NCBI GenBank assembly: GCA_009926935.1
Contig: RFNZ01000005.1
Coordinates: 1-64,000 of the forward strand
DNA: 64,000 nt
Direction: 5' to 3'
Origin: Pseudomonadota bacterium
GTDB taxonomy: Bacteria; Pseudomonadota; Alphaproteobacteria; Micavibrionales; UBA1664
The notes under the pieces were generated by a model. It did no database searches, was not told the DNA's origin, and saw only the letters and a program-made list of their open reading frames with translations. Shown here piece after piece: positions 34,035-42,475 of this stretch. The position numbers and the translations under genes were made by a program. Every line of letters begins with the position of its first letter. The first letter of the stretch is position 1.

Positions 34035-34712
34035 ATGATGATCTATCGTTCCAGTCGTGGTAGTGCGCTGATCTACATTCTGATTGCGATTGCTTTGATT
34101 GCTGCGTTGACTGCATCCTTCATGCAGCCGGCGACACAGCAGACGCGCACCCAGAACAGCTTTAAGCTTGCGGCCGAACTTAATGGGCAGGTACAGATGA
34201 TACGTGCGGCCATTCAGGACTGCATTCTGCAATGGCCGGAAGGTGATAGCACCATCCCAAGTTCTCATAATGGCGGGTACCATGCCAACTATCCGCTTGA
34301 GCCGGATTCGACACATTTGCCAACTTCGCCCTCTTTCCGTGCTTCCGATAAAAACGTTGCCAATCTGAGGTGCCCAGGCAATAACGCCGGTAGCCCCAAT
34401 CAGGCACAGCATGCCCTTATTTTTGGAGGTTCGACCGGTCGTTTTATGCCAGCGGTGCCTGCCTTGTTTGGACCGTGGACATACCGCAACGGCACTGGCC
34501 TTACGGTCAATGGACAGACGGTTACAGGCGTTTACTTCCAGATCACGACAACGAGTACGGATGCCTATCTGGCAGAAGCCATGCAGAAGGTGGATGCACA
34601 ATTTACGGGTTGTGAAGCTGACTATATCGCAGGTGATGGCAACAACGGATGCGCCGCCAATACCAAGTGTCTGCGGATATGGGTCAAGCGTATCGCGCCT
34701 GCCTGCCCGTAA
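34035..34712 (+). CDS. Pilin-like protein B, 225 aa
   Basis: The ATG at 34035 has AGAGGG 8 nt upstream and is preferred to the in-frame GTG at 34026. The leader ends SSRG, then the hydrophobic helix SALIYILIAIALIAALTASF, then a soluble domain with five or more cysteines (AIQDC, NLRCPGN, TGCEAD, NGCAANTKC, ACP). As in protein A, Glu5 is absent (Tyr at that place). It is 6 bp from the convergent hybrid kinase. Probably a minor pilin or tip subunit. Confidence 0.65.
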   Translation: MMIYRSSRGSALIYILIAIALIAALTASFMQPATQQTRTQNSFKLAAELNGQVQMIRAAIQDCILQWPEGDSTIPSSHNGGYHANYPLEPDSTHLPTSPSFRASDKNVANLRCPGNNAGSPNQAQHALIFGGSTGRFMPAVPALFGPWTYRNGTGLTVNGQTVTGVYFQITTTSTDAYLAEAMQKVDAQFTGCEADYIAGDGNNGCAANTKCLRIWVKRIAPACP

Positions 34713-34718
34713 GATATT

Positions 34719-37034
34719 TTAAGCCGCGTATTTTTTGCCGAGTTCCGTCACTTCTTTTTCGACGCGTGCGAACTCGGTTTCAATGTCGGTTACAAGATTT
34801 GCGCACTTGCTGAGTTCAGGGGCGCTATCCTGAAGATTGGAAGCTATATCGCCCAGTATGATACAGCAAGCGGACCGGGCGGCACCTTTCAGGCTGTGCG
34901 CCGCTTCCTCTAGGTCATGGGCATCCCCCGCATCGTAGGCTTTGCGGATACGGGCAACGAGGGGTTTTGTCATCTCGGCAAACATACCGACCATTTCTAT
35001 AGTGCCGGCATCAACGGCCCCCATCTGGTCTTTCATGACATCAAGATCAATTGCTGATTTTAATTTTGCCGAGGCTGGCTGACCATCCGGCTGTTCAGTT
35101 TTTTTCTGAGCCTCCAAAGCCTCAATGCCTTGGTTTTCCGTCATGAGGCCCCAACGAACTAATAAATGACGCAGCTGGCCTAGAGAGACAGGTTTCAGAA
35201 GGCATTCATCAAACCCTTCCTTGAGGTAAGTCTGACGCTGGGCCATCTGGACATCAGCCGTCAGTACAATCACCGGAAAATGCCCACGAGCCGGATCAGC
35301 TTTTTCGGCGTCGCGGATCTCTTTGATCAGCATGTAACCATCCATATCCGGCATGTGGAGGTCGGAGAACATGATGCCATATTTGCCGGTGGCCAGTGCT
35401 TCCAACGCTTCCAACCCGTTCATGACAAAATCTACTTCCAGATCGGTCATCGAACGGATTTGTTTTTCGAGAATGTTGCGTACGAAATCGGTATCCTCGG
35501 CAATCAGAAGGCGGCGAGGGCCAGCTAGTATCTGCCCGCCCGTCTGTTTGGCGGATCCTTTGACAGCCTCACCCAATCCAAGCCGGCTGGCGGGTTTTGA
35601 AAGGTATGATGCGCCAAGCGAGCGCAAAGAATGCTGGAGGCTGAAATCGTCATGTACCGTATACATGACAAGGCCAGTGAATGGCCTAATTTGAGAAATC
35701 TCCTTCATGAGGTCAAGGCCGACGCCATCCGGTAGGCCCTGATCAATGACGGCGACATCGAAAGGACGACGTTTGATGAGGTCAAGCGCTTCTTGATAAA
35801 ACGAGCAAGCCTCTACATCAGCACCCATGGATTTGAGAGATGATACGATTTCCTTCTGGCCCTGTGGGTGATCTTCAACGACAAGCACGGCCAGGCCATC
35901 AAGGGATGGAAGCTTGACGCTGGCATCCATGGAGCTAACGGGCATGGTCGGAATCTCAAACCAGAAGGTTGAGCCCTTGCCGACCGTAGAGTAAACCCCG
36001 ATATCACCGCCCATAAGGCTGACCAGTTTTTTGCAGATGGATAGACCAAGGCCGGTGCCGCCGAATTTACGTGTGGTCGTGTTATCGGCCTGAACGAAAG
36101 CCTGAAAGAGTTTGTTACACACTTCCTCCGGCATGCCCATGCCCGTATCAACCACCTCGAACCGCAAGACGAGACCGTCCGGTGTCAGCGGTTTTACTTT
36201 TTGTGCCTTGGTGGTTACGCGCAGCGTGACCGAGCCCTCTTTGGTGAATTTGAGGGAATTGCTCATAAAGTTGATAATGATCTGCCGGAGGCGTTTTGGG
36301 TCACCGCGTACAACAAAGGGTACGCCTTGTTCGATGTCGTCCAGCAAGGCGACGTTACCATGGCGTTTAACCGAAAGTGCTTCGATGGTGCCGCGGCACA
36401 GCATGCGTACCGGTACTTCAAAGACGTCGAGCTCCATCTTATCGGCATCGAGTTTTGCCAAATCCAGAACGTCGTCCAGAATTTCAAGGAGACCGCTCGC
36501 CGAGGTTTTAGCGGTGTTGATCATCTCTTCGATGTTCGGTGCGATTTTTTCCTGTCCGATCAGTTCGAGGAAGCCAAAAACAGCCTGCATTGGCGTGCGT
36601 ATCTCGTGGCTCATGGTTGCCAGAAGATTTGATTTCATCTGGGCTGCGGCCTCAGAAGCCCGGATGGCGTCACGCAGTTTTTCCTCGGAGAGTTTTTGGG
36701 TTGTCGTATCAACAAACCATAAGGCGTAGGATTGCGTGCCTTTATAGTTCAGAAGTTCGCCCTTTACCTTAAGCCAGCGGTCAATTTTTGTCTCCGGCAT
36801 GTGGATGGCAATTTCCTGCTCGAAGGAGCGGGGGTGGTTAAAGAGCACCATTTCAAGTTCGGGCCCCAAAAAATCAACAACAGGTTGACGTTTGATAAGG
36901 CCGCGATAGCCGATCAACGGGCCGAAAGCCGGATTTGCGTAGGTAATCGTATAGTCTCGCCCATTGACGAGGCAAAAGCCGAAAGGGGCCGTGTCGATGA
37001 CTGAAAGAAAATCCGTCTGCTGCCCTTCGAGCAT
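34719..37034 (-). CDS. Hybrid sensor histidine kinase (PAS-HisKA-HATPase-REC-REC-Hpt)
   Basis: 771 residues, soluble, no membrane segment. A PAS-like sensor (about 8-115) opens the protein. The dimerisation helix carries ATMSHEIRTPM with the phospho-His at about 143, then a HATPase domain (N-box NSLKFT, G-boxes DTGMGMP and GTGLGL). The first receiver has Asp at about 430 (VIDQGLPDG), the second Asp at about 553 (FSDLHMPDMDG), and the C-terminal Hpt has its His in AAHSLKGAARSA (about 711). All phosphorelay residues are present, so it could pass phosphate to a free receiver such as the one heading the pilus operon that it faces. Confidence 0.94.
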   Translation of the reverse strand: MLEGQQTDFLSVIDTAPFGFCLVNGRDYTITYANPAFGPLIGYRGLIKRQPVVDFLGPELEMVLFNHPRSFEQEIAIHMPETKIDRWLKVKGELLNYKGTQSYALWFVDTTTQKLSEEKLRDAIRASEAAAQMKSNLLATMSHEIRTPMQAVFGFLELIGQEKIAPNIEEMINTAKTSASGLLEILDDVLDLAKLDADKMELDVFEVPVRMLCRGTIEALSVKRHGNVALLDDIEQGVPFVVRGDPKRLRQIIINFMSNSLKFTKEGSVTLRVTTKAQKVKPLTPDGLVLRFEVVDTGMGMPEEVCNKLFQAFVQADNTTTRKFGGTGLGLSICKKLVSLMGGDIGVYSTVGKGSTFWFEIPTMPVSSMDASVKLPSLDGLAVLVVEDHPQGQKEIVSSLKSMGADVEACSFYQEALDLIKRRPFDVAVIDQGLPDGVGLDLMKEISQIRPFTGLVMYTVHDDFSLQHSLRSLGASYLSKPASRLGLGEAVKGSAKQTGGQILAGPRRLLIAEDTDFVRNILEKQIRSMTDLEVDFVMNGLEALEALATGKYGIMFSDLHMPDMDGYMLIKEIRDAEKADPARGHFPVIVLTADVQMAQRQTYLKEGFDECLLKPVSLGQLRHLLVRWGLMTENQGIEALEAQKKTEQPDGQPASAKLKSAIDLDVMKDQMGAVDAGTIEMVGMFAEMTKPLVARIRKAYDAGDAHDLEEAAHSLKGAARSACCIILGDIASNLQDSAPELSKCANLVTDIETEFARVEKEVTELGKKYAA

Positions 37035-37170
37035 GGCCTATTCCGTTTTTGCAATGGCGTTAAGAACTAGTTTCATTTTACATGATTTGTCCTGCGGCAT
37101 CCAGCGGCATAAAACGCTGGACAGGGGGCATTATGGGTGATTTTATGCTGTCAAAAGAAGGAGTTATGTG

Positions 37171-38184
37171 ATGGGTTATACTGTTGCTGTTGTAGGCGCT
37201 ACCGGCGTTGTTGGCCATGAGATGCTGGCCACGCTTGAGTCCAGAAATTTTCCTTGCGACAAGGTTCATGCGCTTGCCTCCAAAAACTCCGTCGGGCGCG
37301 AGGTTTCGTTTGGCGATACAAAAACACTAAAGGTGCAGGCTCTGGACGATTTTGATTTTAAGGGCGTCGATATCGTTCTGTCTTCTGCCGGGGCTAAAAT
37401 ATCGGCTGATTTTGCACCGCGTGCAACAAAAGCTGGGGCGGTGGTTATCGATAACACGAGCCATTTCAGGATGGACCCGGATGTGCCTCTGGTTGTGCCT
37501 GAGGTTAACCCCGAGGCCATCGCCGACTATAAAAAAAGGGGCATCATAGCGAACCCTAATTGCTCGACTATTCAGATGGTCATGGCTCTTAAACCACTTC
37601 ACGATATTGCCAGGGTCAAGCGCGTGGTGGTTGCTACCTATCAATCCGTTTCAGGTGCTGGAAAAGAAGCAATGGACGAGCTTTTTGAGCAGTCGCGCAA
37701 GTTTTTTGTTTCAGATGCCATGACGCATGAGGTCTTTTCAAAGCAGATTGCTTTTAACGTCATTCCCCAGATTGATATTTTCATGGATGACGGCATGACC
37801 AAAGAAGAATGGAAAATGATGGTCGAAACAAAAAAAATCATGGGTGGAGACATCAAGGTTTCCGCGACCTGCGTCCGTGTACCGACTTTTATCGGGCATG
37901 CCGAGGCCGTGAATGTCGAGTTTGACGGTGAGATGACCCCAAAGATCGCGCGCGCGGCTTGGAAAAAGTTCAAGGGGGTCAGCGTCATTGAGCGCGACAG
38001 CGAGATGGAATTCGTGACGCCTGCCGAAATTGCCGGTGAAGACGATGTGTTCATATCCCGTGTCCGTTCGGATCAGACGGTTGAAAACGGGCTTTCCTTC
38101 TGGTGCGTTTCCGACAATCTTCGCAAAGGGGCGGCCTTGAATGCCGTGCAGATTGCTGAAGTTTTAGCTAAAAAATATCTTTGA
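37171..38184 (+). CDS. asd: Aspartate-semialdehyde dehydrogenase
   Basis: Reduces aspartyl phosphate for lysine, diaminopimelate, threonine and methionine synthesis; 337 residues. The N-terminal Rossmann motif is VVGATGVVGHEML, and the active-site Cys lies in IANPNCSTIQM (about 131). QSVSGAGKEAMDEL and RVPTFIGHAEAVNVEF with the catalytic His follow. AAGGAG precedes the ATG at 37171; a GTG one codon earlier is less well spaced. Confidence 0.96.
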   Translation: MGYTVAVVGATGVVGHEMLATLESRNFPCDKVHALASKNSVGREVSFGDTKTLKVQALDDFDFKGVDIVLSSAGAKISADFAPRATKAGAVVIDNTSHFRMDPDVPLVVPEVNPEAIADYKKRGIIANPNCSTIQMVMALKPLHDIARVKRVVVATYQSVSGAGKEAMDELFEQSRKFFVSDAMTHEVFSKQIAFNVIPQIDIFMDDGMTKEEWKMMVETKKIMGGDIKVSATCVRVPTFIGHAEAVNVEFDGEMTPKIARAAWKKFKGVSVIERDSEMEFVTPAEIAGEDDVFISRVRSDQTVENGLSFWCVSDNLRKGAALNAVQIAEVLAKKYL

Positions 38185-38188
38185 TCGC

Positions 38189-38542
38189 ATGCTGATTGTT
38201 CTGAAAGCCATTGTCTCTGGTGTTTTGATTGCTCTTGCGAGCGAGGCCGCTAAAAAATGGCCGTTATGGGGAGCGGTTATGGTATCGGTGCCGCTCACGT
38301 CGCTTTTGACGGCGATGTGGATCCATATTGAAACGGCTGATGTTGAAAAAAATGCCGCTTTTCTACGTAACGTTTTTTGGGCGCATCTCCCTACGCTTGT
38401 ATTCTTTATCCTTTGCCCGGTCCTGTTGCGGTCAGGCATAAATTTCTGGGTCAGTGTTGCGCTTTCATTGCTGGCAACGGCTGTAGTTTTTTACGTTTAT
38501 TCCATTTTTATCCGTCAATTTGGAATAAGGGTTTATGATTGA
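38189..38542 (+). CDS. Small membrane protein, DUF3147/GlpM-like
   Basis: 117 residues with four hydrophobic segments and a pattern like the GlpM/DUF3147 family (AIVSGVLIALASEAAKKWP, then SVPLTSLLTAMWIHIE). Function of the family is not settled. It begins 4 bp after asd and is probably co-transcribed. Confidence 0.7.
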   Translation: MLIVLKAIVSGVLIALASEAAKKWPLWGAVMVSVPLTSLLTAMWIHIETADVEKNAAFLRNVFWAHLPTLVFFILCPVLLRSGINFWVSVALSLLATAVVFYVYSIFIRQFGIRVYD

Positions 38543-38700
38543 GTATTGCAGCGCAGCGCATAAAGGCCCGCAACTTCACCTATCAAAAACCACAGGTTTG
38601 CAATTTTTAAAGTGTTTAGAAAATTCAAAGAATCCTTGCGTCATACGCGTCATTTTGTCTAGTTTCGCCTCCAGACCACCTAGCGTAACCTGGATTTCAC

Positions 38701-39174
38701 ATGAGCGCTCTTTTCCCCTTCCCTGATGCGGTACTTTACCATTTGCGCGGTGGCCACCCGAGAGAGATTCTTCGGCAGATCTGTGATGGGCTTGAGCGTA
38801 GCAAGGGAGTTTCTGCCACGCTTTTAACAGATAGGTTGGTGGCAGCTGAGCAAGTTGGTGGCAGCGCGATTGGCGATGGTGTTGCCGTTGTAAGCTGCCG
38901 TGTACCCCTAAATGTTGCACCTGAGCGTCTATGTGCTTTTGCCAAGCTTGCGCGCCCAGTGGCTTTTAAAGGTGTTGAACAGCATCCATGCGATATTGTT
39001 TATGTACTGGTATCGCCGGAGGATGCCATTCAATCCCATTTACGTGATCTTTCCAGCGTTATTCGTGCCCTGCGCGACCAAGATTTTGTTGCCCGCCTCA
39101 GGAGCGAGACTTTGCCAGAGAGGCTCATGGGGCTTTTCTGGGCCCGTGACGCCGCACTCAGGAAAGCTGCCTGA
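38701..39174 (+). CDS. PtsN-like EIIA protein lacking the active-site histidine
   Basis: 157 residues that align along their length with the nitrogen-PTS EIIA (PtsN): an N-terminal helix pair, then the region around 60-75. In PtsN that region reads GxGxGxAIPH with the phosphorylated His; here it reads SAIGDGVAVVSCRVPL, with Ser where the His should be. The later VAFKGVEQHPCDIVYVLVSP and the SHLRDLSSVIRAL helices are well kept. The fold is therefore preserved but phosphotransfer is not expected. The gene is away from the rpoN-hpf block where ptsN usually lies. It may be a non-catalytic regulatory paralogue. Confidence 0.75.
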   Translation: MSALFPFPDAVLYHLRGGHPREILRQICDGLERSKGVSATLLTDRLVAAEQVGGSAIGDGVAVVSCRVPLNVAPERLCAFAKLARPVAFKGVEQHPCDIVYVLVSPEDAIQSHLRDLSSVIRALRDQDFVARLRSETLPERLMGLFWARDAALRKAA

Positions 39175-39181
39175 GCAATAT

Positions 39182-39403
39182 CTACTGAACTACAACAGGG
39201 AACAGGTTCATTTGCTGAATGGCCTGTAATGCGCTTGTTTCGCTCTGCTCTATTGCCAGTTGCTCGCCGTTTGCACTGTAGATGGCGTAGATGGTCTTGC
39301 CGTTGTCATCAACCTTGCGGACGTAGGCAATAACTGCGTTTCCAAAAGAGGCGAAGTCGGATGTGGCTGCAAGCTTGAGCGTGACGCTGGTGTTTTTGTT
39401 CAT
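39182..39403 (-). CDS. DUF1150 family protein
   Basis: 73 residues matching the small alphaproteobacterial DUF1150 family, with FASFGNAVIAYVRKV and IYAIYSANGEQLA. Its ATG overlaps the hsp20 stop (ATGA), so the two are translationally coupled; this pairing is common in alphaproteobacteria. Function unknown, probably linked to heat stress through the shared thermometer-controlled message. Converges on the PtsN-like gene, 7 bp away. Confidence 0.85.
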   Translation of the reverse strand: MNKNTSVTLKLAATSDFASFGNAVIAYVRKVDDNGKTIYAIYSANGEQLAIEQSETSALQAIQQMNLFPVVVQ

Positions 39404-39849
39404 TTGCGGGCCTCGACGTCGATTACCTGATTATCCTTGTTCCCGGCCTTGTTGATACGGATTTTTTGTACCTGCGGCTCCGGAATCAGGCGCTTGATAT
39501 CGATGTGAAGAAGGCCGTTATCGAGCGTGGCTCCCGTAATTTCGATGCCATCCGCCAGCACAAAACTACGCTGGAACTGTCTCGCCGCGATGCCACGGTG
39601 CAGGAAAACACGGTTACCGTCATCCTGCTGGCGGCCACGGATGTTGAGTTGGTTGTTTTCAATTTCAACATCCAATTCATCCATTGTGAATCCGGCAACA
39701 GCAAGCGAGATGCGTAAACCATTCTCGCCGATCTGTTCGATGTTGTAGGGGGGGTAGCCGTCACCTGATTTTTTGAGTCGTTCAAAAGAGCGCTCTATGT
39801 TTTCAAAACCAAGAAAGAGGGGGCTATCGAGAAGTGTCAGACGGGTCAT
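39400..39849 (-). CDS. Small heat-shock protein, Hsp20 family
   Basis: ATP-independent chaperone of 149 residues. The ATG at 39849 with AAAGGA upstream gives MTRLTLLDSPLFLGFENIER, the usual start of alphaproteobacterial IbpA-like proteins; an in-frame start 20 codons earlier would run through the leader structure. The alpha-crystallin domain (about 35-125) includes PPYNIEQIGENGLRISLAVAGF, the RxFxRxF-like RQFQRSFVL and the ending LLHIDIKRLIPE. Expression is probably controlled by the RNA thermometer just upstream. Confidence 0.93.
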   Translation of the reverse strand: MTRLTLLDSPLFLGFENIERSFERLKKSGDGYPPYNIEQIGENGLRISLAVAGFTMDELDVEIENNQLNIRGRQQDDGNRVFLHRGIAARQFQRSFVLADGIEITGATLDNGLLHIDIKRLIPEPQVQKIRINKAGNKDNQVIDVEARK

Positions 39850-39853
39850 TTTT

Positions 39854-39900
39854 TGTCCTTTTCTAAAAGCGACATGTTTTGCGGCCCTAAAAGGCGCCGC
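39854..39900 (-). promoter_or_regulatory. ROSE-type RNA thermometer in the hsp20 leader
   Basis: In the RNA, TGTC-G-CTTT (from 39874) folds back onto AAAG-GACA, which contains the hsp20 Shine-Dalgarno AAAGGA. TCGCT opposite AGGA with one bulged G is the signature U(U/C)GCU pairing of ROSE elements. A second hairpin lies just upstream (GCGGC, bulged G, CC / GG, GCCGC; 39881-39900). An AT-rich palindrome ACTATATAGT at 39909-39918 may be part of the promoter. Confidence 0.75.
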
Positions 39901-39934
39901 TTGCAACACTATATAGTATTCAGGATAAAATAAT

Positions 39935-40123
39935 CTATGCCGTTTTCGCTACTTTTTCTTTGGCGAAAACGCGGCCGCAGTAACCGCATGAAACCGACTG
40001 TTTGCCATCAAAACTGTAAAAAACCAAAGGGTGACCGAGAGGGCCTGAACCCCCGTCACAGCAAACTTCATCGGTTTCTGGGGGGGTAGGGATGGTTTCA
40101 GGAGGCATAACAGAGTTTCCCAT
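39935..40123 (-). CDS. Zinc-finger (zf-CHCC) protein, 62 aa
   Basis: 62 residues; the C-terminal half carries GHPLVFYSFDG and SCGYCGRVF, giving the His-Cys-Cys zinc pattern of the zf-CHCC family, to which the mitochondrial complex I accessory subunit NDUFS6 belongs. Alphaproteobacterial members are thought to be linked to complex I. A second possible start is the Met at residue 6. It is divergent from the 134-aa gene. Confidence 0.8.
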   Translation of the reverse strand: MGNSVMPPETIPTPPETDEVCCDGGSGPLGHPLVFYSFDGKQSVSCGYCGRVFAKEKVAKTA

Positions 40124-40206
40124 AGCAAAATCAAAGCCTTGTTTACGGTTTGGTTACCTTTGTTGAGGTATAACAATGACTATAAACACATTTCTTATCA
40201 AGGCCC

Positions 40207-40611
40207 ATGACGTCTCCCGCCCATAAACCCATAAAAGCGCCTGTGTTTGTAGATAATGCCGTCGCCGCCGCGCGCCCCGAGCAGTATATCGAGCTGGTGA
40301 TCGACGCTCGTAAGGTTTTGGGCGACTGGAAAGCCTCGCTACTGGCGCATGAACTTCTTGATTCAAATGGATTTATTAAAGGGGATGAAGATCTGTCTGA
40401 ATCCCGCCTTGAAAAACGTGAGGTCATACGTACGCGGCTTGCCGCTGGCCAGGCGCTGGAGAAACCTATTCTGGGTATCGGGATTTTCGACAATGTCGAG
40501 ATTGGATCCGGTTCCGATGTGCTGGCAACCTTGGTTATTGAAGGTATCTGCGAATTGCCGGTGCATGTCAGAAAATCGCAGTCACGGGAATTCGATTCTT
40601 TCAAAGTCTGA
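40207..40611 (+). CDS. Conserved-looking hypothetical protein, 134 aa
   Basis: Soluble, helical N-terminal half with VDNAVAAARPEQYIELVIDARKVLGDW and a charged middle. The C-terminal half is strand rich (KPILGIGIFDNVEIGSGSDVLATLV). No signal peptide or cysteine pair for metal binding. I do not recognise the family. AAGG precedes the ATG. It is 36 bp from cysS and probably in the same transcript. Confidence 0.6.
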   Translation: MTSPAHKPIKAPVFVDNAVAAARPEQYIELVIDARKVLGDWKASLLAHELLDSNGFIKGDEDLSESRLEKREVIRTRLAAGQALEKPILGIGIFDNVEIGSGSDVLATLVIEGICELPVHVRKSQSREFDSFKV

Positions 40612-40647
40612 TTGAATTTGGTGCCTTCATGCGGTTTACTGATCCGC

Positions 40648-41982
40648 ATGCCAGTCCTTAAACTCACAAACTCTCTCGGTCGTCATAAACAGGTTTTCGA
40701 GCCACTAAACCCGCAAAATGTGGGTATCTATGTATGCGGGCCTACTGTTTATAATTATGCCCATATCGGGAATGCGAGGCCGGCCGTTGTTTTTGATGTG
40801 TTGCGCCGCGTGCTTTTGCATCTTTATCCGAAGGTCACCTTTGTTGCCAACATCACGGATGTTGATGATAAAATCATGGATGCTGCCCGCGAGACTGGGC
40901 AGCCGATCGATGCGATTACCAAAAAATTTACGGATATCTACAATGCCGACATGGCGGCACTGGGGGTCATGCCGCCCACACACCAGCCACGCGCTACCGA
41001 TACGATCCCCGAGATGATCGACCTTATTGAAAAGTTAGTTGCGCGCGGCCATGCCTATGAAGCTGAGGGTAATGTGCTTTTTCATGTTCCATCCTTTGAA
41101 GGGTATGGAAAGCTCTCGGGCCGTAACCGTGACGAGCAAATTGCAGGCGCCCGTGTAGATGTGGCGCCTTACAAAAAAGATCCTGCCGACTTTGTGTTGT
41201 GGAAGCCCAGTACGCCCGAACAACCGGGTTGGGATAGCCCATGGGGGCGCGGCAGGCCCGGATGGCATATCGAATGCTCTGCCATGTCTGAGAAGTATCT
41301 GGGGCCAGATTTCGATATCCATGGCGGCGGGTTGGACCTTACATTCCCGCATCATGAAAATGAAATTGCCCAGAGCATGTGTGCGCACGGCAATACGGGT
41401 TTTGCCCGCGTGTGGTTGCATAACGGATTTGTGACGGTTGAGGGCGAGAAGATGTCGAAATCCATCGGCAATGTGCTGCTGGTGAATGACATGCTGAAAG
41501 ATGCACCGGGTGAAGCCATCCGATTTGCGCTTCTTTCGTCGCATTACAGGCAGCCTTTCGATTGGACCAAACGCGGCATTGATGATGCCGTTAAGACCCT
41601 TACACGATTTTATGAGGTTATTGGCGCTTCCGATTCTGCAGGAGGCGTGCCTGACCCTGGGTTTATCGAGGCTATGTGTGATGATCTCAATACACCGAAA
41701 GCCATAGCTGAAATGCACGCGATGGCCAAGGCAGGCAGAGGGGCCGACCTTAAGGCTTCCGGTGCGTTGCTCGGGTTTTTGCAGCAGGACCCAAGCCAGT
41801 GGCAAGCCGGTTTATCAAAAGCCGGGGGGATTGATGCCGCTGTGGTTGAGCAATTGATAGCCGAGAGAAATGCCGCAAGAGCTTCCAAAAACTGGGCTGA
41901 GTCTGATCGTATTCGGGATCTGCTTACGGGGATGGGGGTAACCATCAAGGATACGCCGCAGGGGACCGAGTGGCGCGTTTAG
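40648..41982 (+). CDS. cysS: Cysteinyl-tRNA synthetase
   Basis: Charges tRNA-Cys; class I synthetase of 444 residues from the ATG at 40648 (the in-frame TTG at 40612 would add 12 unconserved residues). The HIGH-type motif is NYAHIGNARP after the zinc Cys in YVCGPTVYN. Other zinc ligands are seen in WHIECSAM and HHENE. KMSKS is in GEKMSKSIGN. The C-terminal helical domain ends with the ARASKNWAESDRIRDLL signature. Its stop is one base from the convergent DUF2939 gene. Confidence 0.97.
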   Translation: MPVLKLTNSLGRHKQVFEPLNPQNVGIYVCGPTVYNYAHIGNARPAVVFDVLRRVLLHLYPKVTFVANITDVDDKIMDAARETGQPIDAITKKFTDIYNADMAALGVMPPTHQPRATDTIPEMIDLIEKLVARGHAYEAEGNVLFHVPSFEGYGKLSGRNRDEQIAGARVDVAPYKKDPADFVLWKPSTPEQPGWDSPWGRGRPGWHIECSAMSEKYLGPDFDIHGGGLDLTFPHHENEIAQSMCAHGNTGFARVWLHNGFVTVEGEKMSKSIGNVLLVNDMLKDAPGEAIRFALLSSHYRQPFDWTKRGIDDAVKTLTRFYEVIGASDSAGGVPDPGFIEAMCDDLNTPKAIAEMHAMAKAGRGADLKASGALLGFLQQDPSQWQAGLSKAGGIDAAVVEQLIAERNAARASKNWAESDRIRDLLTGMGVTIKDTPQGTEWRV

Positions 41983-41983
41983 G

Positions 41984-42466
41984 TTAGTTTACTCGCAGTC
42001 CCGTCAGGTGCCATGCCATGAAACCATCCCGTTTGAAAAGCATCGTGGGCTCGCCATCGCCGTTGAACACCACGAACTTGTCGGTGCCTTGCCATGCGCT
42101 GCGGCTTAATATTTCGCCTGCCTGCGTGCTGAGGCCAATCCGGTCACGGCGCGATTTATCTTTAAAGACTGTAACCATGGTCTCGGGCGATACGATCTGA
42201 CCTAAAAAACTTCCAACAAGCGTGGCTGCAATTGTAGCCCCCAAAGATTTTTCATCAGGGCCAGTATTGATGCCGAGTTCTTTTGCAAAGTCGTTGTTGA
42301 GCGATTTTTTTACGGCATCAAAGTCAACGGCAGCATCAACGGCTGCTACATTTTCGTTTTCGAGGGCCTGAGAGAGATCTGCTACGGATTTGTATGGTGC
42401 GTAAACAAAACCGGCTCCGGACAAGAGGGCCGCTACGATGAGGGTGTTCAAAATTTTTCCAAACAT
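41984..42466 (-). CDS. DUF2939 family protein
   Basis: 160 residues with one N-terminal hydrophobic segment (about 6-24), an anchor or uncleaved signal. The region VADLSQALENENVAAVDAAVDFDAVKKSL is typical of DUF2939. Function unknown. It follows the transglutaminase-like gene by 9 bp, so the two are probably one transcript. Confidence 0.8.
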   Translation of the reverse strand: MFGKILNTLIVAALLSGAGFVYAPYKSVADLSQALENENVAAVDAAVDFDAVKKSLNNDFAKELGINTGPDEKSLGATIAATLVGSFLGQIVSPETMVTVFKDKSRRDRIGLSTQAGEILSRSAWQGTDKFVVFNGDGEPTMLFKRDGFMAWHLTGLRVN

Positions 42467-42475
42467 AGCATCAGA

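Noticed and set aside
41035-41805. Long open frame on the minus strand opposite cysS
   Set aside because: It lies wholly inside cysS, has no ribosome-binding site and no recognisable protein character; cysS motifs are unambiguous in the other strand.
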